A DNA stretch of 64,000 bases from assembly GCF_001039355.2 (NCBI RefSeq), contig NW_019773725.1:474368-538367 (forward strand), given 5' to 3'. The stretch is from Lingula anatina (lineage: Eukaryota > Brachiopoda > Lingulata > Lingulida > Lingulidae). How positions within the stretch are numbered: the first letter of the stretch is position 1; each line of letters starts with the position of its first letter. This document shows, in pieces, positions 42,308-54,000 of this stretch. The position numbers were made by a program, and so were the translations under genes. The notes beneath the pieces are model-generated. The model was not told the origin of the DNA. It made no database searches and saw nothing but the letters and a program-made list of their open reading frames with translations.

Positions 42308-45300
42308 TTTGTTTATTTTATGTTTTGCAGGGAAGTCTCGAAAACTCGACTGAATATTTCAACGAGGTACGTTGAATCCCTTTTGCATTTACACCAGATA
42401 GAAGAAAAGAAATTGTACCTTGATTAATTGAACGTTTGATAGGAATATGCATTATTTCAGAGTGTTATCACTTATGTTCATGGTTTAAATCATGAAATAA
42501 TGTTGTAGGAGCTTATGGTCATAACCCTGATTACACTTTAAATTACACTTTGAAGTGTAATGACATTGATGTAACACTTTCCGTGGCGGAAACTGGGATA
42601 ACACTTTCCGTGAATCTGCACTGTTTAAACCGGGTGTCACGTGTACGGTCCGTTCTGCGTGAACCATCCGTCCTGACTGATTGCACACGCAGCAGACGCG
42701 TGTATGAGCCGTTCCGTGAATGATCCGTTGTTATTCACCTGTACTGTTATATTCGGCTAGTTCATTTCCTACCTCATTATAAATTAACTAGCTATGATGG
42801 GAATATTTCTAGGTAAAATTCGCGTGTTAATTGATAATTCTGATAGAGAATATTTTAATCAGCGTCAAATTACAGTTCGACGCATGGATGAACCTACCGT
42901 GGACGAGCCGTCGTTATTCAGCTATTTTAGTATTGATTTAGTATTGATTTTACTTTTATTTTATAGGCTAGTGTGTTGATATGGCCACCTGAGGGAAATC
43001 GCAGTAGAGGTGAAAAAACTAAAAGATATGAATACTTCTAAAGATTATGTTTGAATTTGCAGTTTGTTCTCAACAGTGCATGTTTATTGAAGGCTAAGAA
43101 TGTATAGATGACTCGCTAGAGACGGACTGTACACGCCGGAAGTCTCTCAGATTTGCCTGCACTTTGTGCGCATGAGCGGATCCTCTTGGCTATTTGTTGT
43201 ATTGCGTGCATAACTCTCTATATTTCTTCCTGTTCATTTGTTTTTCATATTGAAGGACACTATATTTTAAAAGAAAAAATAACGAATGGACAAGTCGATT
43301 TTTGCAAATATTGAACAAAACGTGTGCGACAATGAAGTATTTGAAAAGCTCTGCTGATTACTTCAAAGAGGTTATGTTTTCACCCATGTTTGTTTGTTTG
43401 TTTGTCATCAACATAACTCAAAATGTTTGGATGAATTTCGATGGAGTTTTCAGGGAAGGTCAGAAATGGGTTAACTTAGAAGTGATTAGTTTTTGGTGGT
43501 GATCCGGATCAATAATCAATCAATAAACAATAATCAAAAATAAAAAAAGCTAAGTTAAGTACCGATTTTGATGAAATTTTCTGGAACTGTCAGAAGTGGG
43601 CCAAGGAACAGATGATTAGTTTTTGGTAGTGATCCGGATCAATAATCAATCAAAAAAAACAAAAATATAGAAAATGTCGGGGTGAAACGGCATTGGATGG
43701 AGACTTAGCTGCCTTGGCGGAGGTCTGCGCTCTCTGAGTGCTTTTCTAATTTTAAAGTTAGGGGAGAGCGGGGTGGGTTGGAACGCGGGTAAGTTGGAAC
43801 ATTGGCTTTATTTCTTAAATCACAAGACCGATCATGTGCTCCTTCAGCATAAAAATGTCACATGGCATGGTCTTTAATCCGGGAAACTTTTGGAAGTTTC
43901 GAAAATGCGGTAAAAGTTTTATGCGAAAAAAACGTATTTTCGCCACTCGAAGTAAGTTTTCATATTTTTGACATTTATCGTGCTGTAAACTAAAGTATAA
44001 GGATTATATCACTGAAATTGTGCATAGCATTTAGGACCACCTTGATGTTCAAAAAGCTGTAGTTTTTTTAATCATCTCCCACGCGTTAAAGAAATACAGT
44101 GTCATAAGTGGGCCATGACGTCATAGGGGTTGGTCGGAACATTTGACATGGGGCCAGTTGGAACACTGTCAGGGGTGTTCCAACCCACCCCGCACGGTGT
44201 TTTTCAATTTCTTATCTCTCTAAATGTTTTATTTTCAACTTTGAAAAGAGTAGCGACGCACCCAGTATAACTCCAACTGGAGACAAAATTCAGCTGATAG
44301 AACATGTCCAAGGTGCCGGAATGTACATGCGTGTAGAAGATACAAGGGGGGATGGTCACTGCTTGTTAAATGCAGTTGCTATCTGTTTGGTCGAAAAGGG
44401 GTCTGCATGCCCACTGTTGCTCTTTGCGATAAATTGCTTTTAGAAGTGGAAGGAAATGTCGATTATTACTCTGATTTTTGCGGCAAAAATGAAAATATTC
44501 TAGCTGACATGAGAGCCTATGTTATGGATAAACTATATGACACCAATTCTGCCGATATGGTTTTAAATGCTTTGTGTAATGGATTGGGGGTTGCTGTTAA
44601 TGTTTAGTGAAAGAGGGTACAAAATCCGTCAGAAAAGACAAACATTCACATCGTGACTTAGGCAAAAATTCAGTTGAAATCTCAGTTGCCCTCACCAGAA
44701 GAGGTGCTACAGCACACAATAGCGCACTTAAGAAAAACCCAAAACAGTTCAAGTCCAGCAATACCACTTTGAGAAATTAGACCGCTTCCAAAGGCTCACC
44801 GTCGCAGTCCAATGATTAAAAAAAGAAAACGATGCAGTGCAGTTCTTACTGACACACCTGAAAAAGAGCTGCTCGAAAAAGAAAAGCTCAAGCCCAACAA
44901 AATTAAAAAGGACAAGCGCAACAAAAATAAAAATGTTAAAGGTACATACGAACCGAGCATCGGTGGAGCGTGGATTCCCAGTAACACATGTAAACCACTT
45001 CTACTAGATTCTTATATGACTCAAATAAATTCGACATGCCAAGGGATAAACTGAATAGATCACTCGATCAGCCATAAAAGACCTTTAGACTGCTCCTTTC
45101 TTTAAATTTTTGGTTGTAAATTTTACCTACTTTCGTGACCTACTTCCCTGCCCCATTGACATACAGCTTAGAATGCGAGCAGAAAAATTCGTTCAAACAT
45201 CATTTTCGGGTAGAATTAAACAGTGCCTTTTGGTTATTCTCTTAGTTATACTACTTGAAACTATATGCTGGCATTTGGTTGGTTTTTGTGACAAAACAAA

Positions 45301-48300
45301 TTGACTTTGTATGCATCTTTAAAGATTTCTAGTCGACAGAGAAAATCAAGAAAAAGGAAATTAAAGATGACTAGCTATTCTGAGTCAGAAGAAGAGTGGG
45401 AATGTGTGGTTTGTGGGGAGCCGTTCAGTAGCAGCTGGCTAAAAGAGAAATGGGTTCAATGCATTGTTTGTCTAAAGTGGTCACATGAAGACTGTACTAA
45501 GGGTGACCAATTGTAAATATGTCAGAACTGCGATTTTGATTCTGAGGATTGGTTGAAAGAGTTTTCATTTGTGGGTCTAACATATTGTTGTTGATAGGTT
45601 GAGTTATGTGAATTCAACTTATTTTCACTTAAACTACACCACTTTTGTTATCATTATGAAATGAAGTGTAACTGGATATGGTTTATACATCGAAAAAGAC
45701 TATTTGAAAACAAATCGTAAACGTAAAAAATGCTTACAAACTATGGAGATACGAATACAAAGTAACATGTACTTGTTGGGAAGTTAATATAAATAAACCT
45801 ACTCTTAAAATGAATTATACTTTGAATTTATATGCAAGCGTTCCAACTCGCCCTCTTGTTCCAACTGACCCCACTGCCTGTTCCAACTGACCCCGTGGGT
45901 GGGGTGAGATGGAACGTTTTAGGAGGCAACTTTGAGCATTTATTACTCTTAAATGAAAAGACCTACTTGATGTTTTATTTCATAGATGAGTGCGGCAAAT
46001 AATTTTCCCCTATCAGATTTTTTATTTTTGTCCCCAAAGCTTTGACTGCTGATATATCGCAAAAAAGGTGAAAACTGTTCCAACCAACCCCGCTCTCCCC
46101 TATTTGTTTATTTTATTCATTCGTTCACTTATTTATTCATTATATTTATTTATTTTTGTTGCATGAGTCTACCAAGGGCGTGACCTTTATTTCCAGGGCG
46201 TAAACTCCGATGATCAGTTGCCTCATTGTTCCCATCCTAACCAGCTGTGCAGTGTGGTGAAGCCGCATTCCTTGGTATTAGGGGTACGAGCGCAAAGCTT
46301 CTATTACATCGAGTCTCTCCAGCACAGTTGCTTTAAATTTCCCCATTCGTTCATTGTACACTGATTCATCCGGATCGATTGTGGAGCGGCAATGGAACAC
46401 AACAATGTGATCGGTATCTTAATTGCTTAGAATAGATAAACAAGCAAACAAACAAACAAACAAGCAAACCGACAAATGAACAATAATAATTATATTATTA
46501 ATTTATATATTAAATGAATAACTAAATTAATAATTTCCAATTTTAGAGAAAAACAATGACCAAAACAGTCACCAAATATTGTCGCTGCAGTGGGGACAAA
46601 CCTTGCCGTGACGATTTCACCCCAGATCCTGTCAGGAGTCTGATAATCGGGGGTAAACAATATCACACCTGCAAAGGCAACGCTGGTGTGCCTTCTGAGG
46701 AGAGGCCTTATCAGGGTAGGTCTCCGCGTCTATGCAGGGGCGGATTGAAGCCGTCTTCTGGGTCTTCCGGAAGACGGCCATATTTTCAAGTTTAAATTGA
46801 CGGGTAGGCCTATCTAATTTTTTCTGTCGGAAGACGGTCAAAAATGGATAGATCAACAAAGATTATTTGAAAGACTGTCAGAAAATATCTCTGAATCCGC
46901 CCCTGCTATGTGTAGCACCTGTTGTGAGATCGGTGTCTTTATTGTCGAAAACTGAGACATTTTATATAGGGTTTTCATGTACCAGAAAATATGTAATATC
47001 CTGCGATGTGTTATGTGACACGTATCACGTGACATCAGGTGCGACGCGGAAACTGCAAGTGTAAATATACAAATATATCGAAATATTAACGAATTGAATA
47101 CTAGGAGAATTATTAATAAAAATTCCGAATGTTAAAGGGGTTTGAAATGGAATACAACATCACTGAGATCTGATTCCCACGTTTAACTTCTATTTGCGCC
47201 ATTTAATTTATTTAGAAGTATGAGTATATTACACATTTCATTGTCTCTAGTATAAAAACATTACAAAGATATGAAAGAGATTTAACGTTCTTAGATTTTT
47301 TAACGTTTTGATCCTTCATCAAATGACATTGATCACGTGACTGACTGGTCTCATATCAAAAGTACGTAGATTGATGCTACATGTAGGCCTACCTACCATT
47401 TGGAAAGAGAGATACAATTATCTTAGAAGTTTGATAGATTTGAGGTCAACATTGGGAAAGAAAAGTTTCTTTGCAAGATATTTTCACATAAAAAATATGA
47501 CTTTAGAACATTTTTAAACACGGACCTTTGAGCTTTTTAAAATACTTTATTGATTTACATATGGTACATCGCTCGATGCGAAAAAGGCCTAACGTTTTTA
47601 TCACGAATAAAAATGTTTATGATCTTACGTAGCAATGGTATGTGAAGTGAAAACAGTCTACCCAAACACCGAGTTTACGTGGACGGAGGCCAGGGCCGGC
47701 CTATCCAGTGACCAACTTAAACCTTATGACGTCAGCAAATACGTCACGCTAGACTGCAAGTAAGATTTGACGTCATATCTTGTTTCGGGATCGTAAAGGG
47801 GTGTGGTAGTGGTTTTATTAGTAGTATTTTTTTGTCTGGTAAGGGGTTGTTTTCAATAATGTTAAATTATAGAGCATGCAGAAATATTCGAAGACTTGGA
47901 CAGTAACAAATGGAGACAGCTTTCGTATCATTTGCGCAAAATGCTTATAATAATCCTACTAGCACCTCCTTTCTTCTTCTTTTACCCTTTTTTTTATTTT
48001 TTTCTTCTTATTCTTTTTCTCTCGTCACACATTTTTTATAAATGCATGTTATAATTTCAATGAAAAAGAAAACTCTGCCCTTCCTCAAAATATGATTTCT
48101 CTCTCTCTCTCCCTCTCTCTCTCCATCGTGGCAAAGGTAACAGCACCTTTTTGTTTTATCTCTGATCATTTCAGACCACAGGGGAGTAGGTACGGGGCCA
48201 CCTTTCGCACAGGAGAGCTCAGCAGATATGGGGCTGGAATGGCAGGCGTCGACGGAAATCTGACATTAACAACGTCCCGTAAAACTGATTACATATCGGT

Positions 48301-49035
48301 GAGTTTTACAAATTAACATTCCTTAGGGCTCATTGCCAATTACGCTATAGTTCTACGTAGATCGAACCAACTTCCCGTGAACTCTTGCTGAATTCAATCC
48401 GATTAACAGATTGACGTGCTTCCTCTCAGTGTTGAGTAGAATACAGAAAAACTCGTAATTGTACGAATGTTTTGGAAGCAAGAGAAGGAGTGTTAATCTG
48501 TTAACCTGATCGCATTTTGTAACTCCGCGGAGTTGGATCGATCTACGTAGAGCAAAAGTTTCATCGGGAATGAGCCCCGAATTTTTCTTTAATTTACTTT
48601 TTGATTATTTGTATTATTTTATATAATATTATAATTCAAACTTTTCTGTACTGCCAGGTGAACCACTGCCGTTACAAGAAGGAGTCTGACGTCTGTGGGA
48701 CAGTTACCCTTAACTACCAACATCTTTACGTCACCACTCAGAAACCTGCCTGGGAGTTCGCCAAAGCCGAGCAAGACTGTATGTAAGTATAGACAATTTA
48801 TACACTCAACTTGATGTCAATATCATCTTCTCTTTTTTTCTTTCAAGAATCACTAACCTAATTAACGTACTTCCGGTTTAAATATATGAACATTTTCCAC
48901 AGGTGCCCCAGTGACAGCATCTGCCCGATAGAAAAGTGGGTCAAGGACGTCCACACCGGTAACGTCACCGACTTGACGCCTCGCTACAATGGTCCGGTTA
49001 CCGTCACGATCCGCTGCCAGAAGAAGCCAGAATAA
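39961..49035 (+). CDS. Secreted Cys-rich protein with two homologous halves, 11 exons
   Basis: Exons: 39961-40065, 40491-40943, 41512-41627, 41949-42114, 42331-42366, 46197-46283, 46547-46715, 47633-47759, 48175-48298, 48658-48782, 48903-49035. All have GT/AG flanks and sum to 546 codons plus a stop. Exon 1 encodes a signal peptide (VFSRVLVFLLLAVSHSAYG). Residues 36-292 and about 293-546 look like an internal duplication. They start GVDSQTDLPTCTPTQVC and GVNSDDQLPHCSHPNQLC, followed by CKCPDEASPC and CRCSGDKPC, later HTCGAP and HTCKGN, and near the ends CRCPGGNTC and CMCPSDSIC. Cysteines are many and paired, with no membrane anchor, which suggests a disulphide-rich extracellular protein. I do not recognise the family and assign no function. 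The large intron between the halves (42367-46196) contains a transposon. Confidence 0.85.
40303..40366. repeat. (AGT)n microsatellite
   Basis: About 21 AGT units in intron 1 of the Cys-rich gene, with one GGT interruption. Confidence 0.95.
41324..41479. mobile_element. Palindromic MITE, family A copy 2
   Basis: Starts GCATTCAGAACAGCGGACGA and ends in its inverted partner GTTAGTCAGTTGTTCTGAATGC. The internal CGGATCAAATATGGCCGATC block is shared with 667-1062 and 58680-58830. Its right end lies about 30 bases before the exon at 41512. Confidence 0.65.
42271..42320. repeat. (TTTA)n microsatellite
   Basis: About 12 TTTA units directly before the acceptor of the 36-nt exon at 42331. Confidence 0.92.
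43360..43742 (+). repeat. Dispersed repeat, copy 1
   Basis: Begins AAAGAGGTTATGTTTTCACC and ends GGAGGTCTGCGCTCTCTGAG. In between, two partial units contain GTGATCCGGATCAATAATCA. The copy at about 52077-52400 shares the same blocks. Non-coding, probably a non-autonomous element. Confidence 0.65.
43761..46100 (+). mobile_element. Pogo/Jerky-like DNA transposon remnant with TIRs and TA duplication
   Basis: A 2340-bp element flanked by TA. The 24-bp TIRs begin GGGGAGAGCGGGGT with one mismatch between ends, and the GTTCCAAC motif recurs subterminally. Plus-strand coding remnants: 44285-44420 has an OTU-protease-like motif (DGHCLLNA). This continues in a shifted frame at 44402-44607 (ADMVLNALCNGLGVAVNV), the slip lying in an A4G4 run. 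At 44812-45050 is a Lys-rich segment, and at 45301-45580 a CxxC...CxxC...HxxC zinc-binding tail (CVVCGEPF, WVQCIVCLKWSHEDC) of the kind found at the C-terminus of Jerky/Tigger-type transposases. A stop precedes the final Cys pair. The DDE core is not recognisable. It lies in the large intron of the Cys-rich gene. Confidence 0.78.
44285..44607 (+). pseudogene. Broken OTU-like cysteine protease domain inside transposon
   Basis: The first frame contains RGDGHCLLNAVAICL, matching the catalytic Asp-Gly-x-Cys motif of OTU proteases. The conserved C-terminal helix-strand part is in the next frame (ILADMRAYVMDKLYD, then ADMVLNALCNGLG). One base is missing relative to a continuous frame near 44395-44402. 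I do not see a clear catalytic His before the stop. Confidence 0.6.
48331..48582. mobile_element. Palindromic MITE, family C copy 2
   Basis: The ends CCTTAGGGCTCATTGCC and ATCGGGAATGAGCCCC are inverted partners. The internal GAACTCTTGCTGAATTCAAT and TGTTAATCTGTTAACCTGAT blocks correspond to 20536-20795. It sits in an intron of the Cys-rich gene, 33 bases after the exon ending 48298. Confidence 0.65.
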
Positions 49036-49908
49036 ACATGACGCCAGATAGGACATCTGATTTATTGTGACCAGGTTACATGTCATGCTTGCCGTACCGC
49101 TACTATGACTAATTAAGTGCACTTCACGGTCTGGCAACTGTAGTGAAAAGATAGAAAGTGAGATCAAATGAGAGAGATAAACCTAATTTATTTGTTAATT
49201 TTTTTCATTTATGGCTTTATCTATTTCTTTTAGATATATTTGCTTTTCGACTCAGTCACAATGTTGGTTGAGAGTACTTCATGTATGTTTCAGGATTGAG
49301 CAAGGGGATACCGACCATCTTCAACGGCACTTTTAATGTTAATGATATGATAATCGCTTTCTGAAAAAAAAAATGTTAATCAAGCATTCAAGAGAACAAT
49401 TATCAGACACCAGTAATACTAAAACAAACCTATTGTATTATTAAATAAGTTGAAATTTAATTTTTTCCACTATTTTGGTGCCACAACAGTAGCAGAAGCA
49501 AAAGCTGTCTTGTCCCTGAATATGTAATTTATGCATTTGGCTCATGAGCAAACACGGGGGGATTCAATTTTTTACTAAGGCAAGGACACACAGATATATA
49601 TTTCATAATTCGCTCGGCACCCTTGCCTGATAGAATGTTACCCCTTATGGTGGTCACCACTGTGGGATCTGTTGGTCGAAATGATACACTTTAAGTTTAT
49701 AGGCACGGTGCCAGCCAGTCAAAAAGACTGTTGGTGCCATATTGCTGGTATTGATTACATCCAGGTACATGTATATATTGTTTATTTGGTAAAGCAATAT
49801 GTTATTTGAGACGGCCTAAAACTGGTCTACAGTATGGGAGGTGTTGTGTTTTTTTAAGGAATGGCCAAAAGCAGTACACTGCAATGTTAAACAATGACAC
49901 TGCTGCAA

Positions 49909-49946
<38 letters not shown>

Positions 49947-51035
49947 TAATAATAATAAATAAATAAATAAATAGTTAAATAAATAAGTAAAAATAAATTA
50001 AAACAAAAATAAAAATAAAAATAAAAAAGCAGGGTTTGTTGCCCCACATGTCCAGTTAAGTGACGCCCACGTGCACCCTGCGCCCACCTCTGGGTGTGCC
50101 ATTAAATCTGGTCGATGACTATTAAAAACTAAATATTATCTATCAAACAAACTCACGGAGACGACAACGTGCCATTACCGGCTAATCGTGCTTAATTGGT
50201 CAACAGAATAAATAGGGTTAATGTTTGTGAAACAAAGTGACAATAGCCAATCAATGTATTAAGTAACACCACTGATCAATGTGTCGTTGGTAACTGAGCT
50301 CGTCAAATCGATATTGTAAAATTAAGATAAAATAAAACCGCTCATTGAGTATTTAATGCGCTATCCACCAGCCACGCGTAGAATGCTTTCAGATCTGTCT
50401 CGGGGAATGTGATTTAGACCTTGAGGTAAGTTATAATTAGTAAGGCCCTCTTCACAAGGAATTACATCGTTACAACTATTTTGTGCGGCATCAGATTTAA
50501 ACGTCATTTTGGTTCAGCCGATAATGAAATCACTCATATGAAACAAGTTAGACGGGGCAATCTGCCGTCTGTACTTTGTGTTACAAAATCGATGAACTGC
50601 AAATTAATATTGTCATAAAAAACTGAGCGATAAATTTCTTTTCTCAGCTAAGAGGAAAGCAATTGGGAGAAGAGCAAAAGTTAGTAAATCACGTATTGAG
50701 GCAATCTCAAGTACTGTGACATATTGTCAGTCCGTTATTTTCTCTGGAGCCGAGGCAAACTCTTGATGGACTTTGCTTGGTTGTCAGAAAAAATACAATT
50801 GTTGTGCGGCAAATCTAAGAACCCATAGTTGCTAAAAAAGGGACAGACAATCTAACGTCACAAACCATTTTGTGTTTTATACCCAAACCGGACAAAAAAT
50901 AAGGAACAAAGATTGCCATAGAGCCTGCCCTACACACAAAAAGCTGCAAAGATTCAAATAAAACTGGTTATCAAATTATTTGACTAACTGAATGAACATT
51001 TGATAGTCGCTTTATCGGGAATAAAGGCAGTTGCA
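49036..51035. other. Intergenic between the Cys-rich gene and the channel gene
   Basis: No gene seen. It contains an (AAT)n/(AAAT)n tract at about 49909-50025 and otherwise AT-rich unique-looking sequence. An in-frame TAA at 50985 limits the channel N-terminus. Confidence 0.5.
49909..49980. repeat. (AAT)n / (AAAT)n microsatellite
   Basis: AAT units to about 49959, grading into AAAT units. Confidence 0.9.
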
Positions 51036-54000
51036 ATGCGTGCACATGAAAGCCAGTTGGATTCATATAGCGCAAGGATACTTGGATTCAAAATGGACGC
51101 GAAAAAGAGTAAAACCACCAAGAGCACAATGACAAAGGTGCACGACATCTCCACCGCGCAAGCCAACGTGGATAGTGAGAAAGAAGGCCCGGATGCAAAA
51201 TCCCACTGCTTGACTTTCGTCAACGAAGTCAGCATCCTTGGCGTCAAATATGTCACCAATCAAAACCTCGCTTTGCTTCGAAGAATTATTTGGCTCTGCT
51301 TCGTTCTGGCTGGTTTCGGCTTCTTGATCTACCACCTTCACAACCGGATTTCGTACTTTTACCGATATCCCTCATCAGTTAATATCGAACTGAATTACCC
51401 GGATTCCATCCCGTTTCCGTCCGTGACCATTTGCAATAATAACAGGTTCCGAAAGAGTAGTTTAAACGCTTCTGGGGAATTGGACGTAGGGTACCTGTAT
51501 ACGACACCCAATACGCAAACCACACGGAATCTGACCGGTTATAACTGGACGGAATTTTACCGGACCCACGGTCATCAAGCAGAGCAGATGTTAGGGGCCC
51601 CTGGGGTAAGGCACCTCCTCTAACACCGGTCTGACGAAACTGAGGGTTCGTGTAACAGAGAGTTCCATTTAATTATACAGGTTAGGGTTAACCTGACGTA
51701 AGTGTGTCAAAATCTAAGGTGAGGCTTACCTGTGAAAATTGTTGGAAACCGAACTCTCTATCATTTGGGACTCTCTGTCACGTCACACCGGTCGTGCGAC
51801 CACGTGGAGAACGGATGTTTGGTACTTTACAAATATTTGATAGCTAACATCAAATTCATACATCTGTGGGGGTGAACTTTTTATATTGCAGCCTTTTTAT
51901 ATACACATTAAAGAGAGTTGGCCAATCGAGGTTCTCCTAGCGGTCGCAATCCCGTTGTAACAGGCTTTTTTACCTGTACACATATTAACAGATTTATGTG
52001 ATACATACATGGATCATTTCAAACGCAGTTGCATGTATGACTAAATCATGTATGACTAAATCATACATGCAACTAGAAAAGCACTCAGAGAGAGCAGACC
52101 TCCATCAAGAAATATAATTACCTCCTACAAGGAGGTTATGTTTTCACCCCTCTTTGTTTGCTTGTTTGTATGTTTGTTTGTTTGTCTGTCTGTCTGTCTG
52201 TCTGTCATCAACATATCATAAGTGGGCCAATAAACAGATGATTAGTTTTTTGTGGTGATCCGGATAAATAATCAATCAATAATCAATCAATAAACAATAA
52301 TTAAATAAAAATCATTATAGAATGAAAATTTAGGGGTGAAACGGCATTGGGTGGAGACTTTGCTGCCTTGGCGGAGGTCTGCGCTCTCGTTGGCTAATGA
52401 TCAATCATTAATGGATTTATGGATCATCTCTAAAATCGAATAACTTTTAAATTCGCCCATTTCTTCTTGAGGTGTCCTGGACATTTCAACAAAATCCATT
52501 ACACCAGTGACGAACAAACAGACATATAGACAGACAGACAGGCAAACGGTGGTGAAAACATAACGTCCTTGGCGAAGGTGAACAGTGGTCGAAACAGTTC
52601 ATATGATGTAAACTGGCGAATCCACACACACACACACACACACACACAATATTATATTATTATTATAATCATTTTCCTTTTTTTTTTTTTTTTTTGACTC
52701 AGGCCTGCCGGTGGAACGGAAGATATTGCTCCCCCTCACAGTTCACTGAAGTCATCACAGATTTGGGCTTATGTTTTACATTTAATCACGGTAAGTTATC
52801 CTTTAAGTATTGCCATTTTTTATGCATGCTGTGTATGGTCCGGATATTTTCTAAGACCCCATTCCCACAGATTTTAGATCGATCCATCCCTGTGGGGAGT
52901 CTCACTAGATTACTGTCACCTTAGCCGGCTTAAATGTCCGTCCCGCCTACTTAAAGCTGTAAGGGGGTAATTAACTACCGTGCGCGCTCGGCTGACAGCA
53001 ATTTAGCGTGACCCCCAGGGAGGTAGGTCGATCCAGATGGATCGATCTAAATCTATGGAATGCACTCTAAGGGTATGGTGGCTAGTTAAATCATGCTTTG
53101 CTTACCCAGTTGATTATAATGTAAGAATAAGGTAATTAGTTAGATTATGCTATGATTACATTATTTTGTAAAAGTTAAGTAGGTAGTTAAATATTTTACC
53201 GCTTTCTATGACTAATGCAATAACACAAAGCCAAGCAAAGCAATCCTCGTGATTTTGCAAAATTTTAATCGACCACATGCATGCATGCGTATTACTATTA
53301 TATCTTTGATGTCAAGACAACCAAAGACCTAAATAATATTTTTAAAGTCTCCTGTGCTGATCCTGTCTTGTCACTTTCCAGCATAAACACTTTTGGATGT
53401 AACGGTAGATACATCACACGCACGAAATGATAGATAAAGTGCAGGTCGACCACCAAACTTAACGCGAAATAGAGGAGATAATTGAAGAGGCGTACAGCCG
53501 TGTGATTTTGTCTTGGCACTCTCCAACGTGTTTAAAACACTATTGGGTGTAACGGTAGACACGCACGAAATGATAGATAAAGTGCAGGTCACCGAAATTA
53601 ACGTGAAATAGAGGAGATAATTGAAGAGGCGTTATTGTACGGTGGAATAGCTGAGAAATAACGAAGATGAAATTAAATTGGAAAATAAATTGAAAATAAA
53701 TTGAATAAATTGGTATCAAACGCTATTTCTTTGTGTTTTCTTGATTTTGTGACAGCTTTACATTTATAATAATAATAATAATAATCTTTATTGGAGAATG
53801 GCAACCCGAAGGTTGAAGTTATACAATTACATATATATATATATATATATGAATATTTAAGTCAAGGAAGCCTGGTCATTTTTGCACTGGTGCACTCCTT
53901 AGACGGTCTCACCTCCCTGGGGAGCATACAGCTCGGCTGCCATATTAGGCGCTCATAGCTAATATAACATTTCTGCACTGCCTGACCAGGCCCCTGCTTC

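Noticed and set aside
44812-45516. Host gene nested in the intron
   Set aside because: The frames are broken, lie between transposon TIRs, and match transposase C-terminal features.
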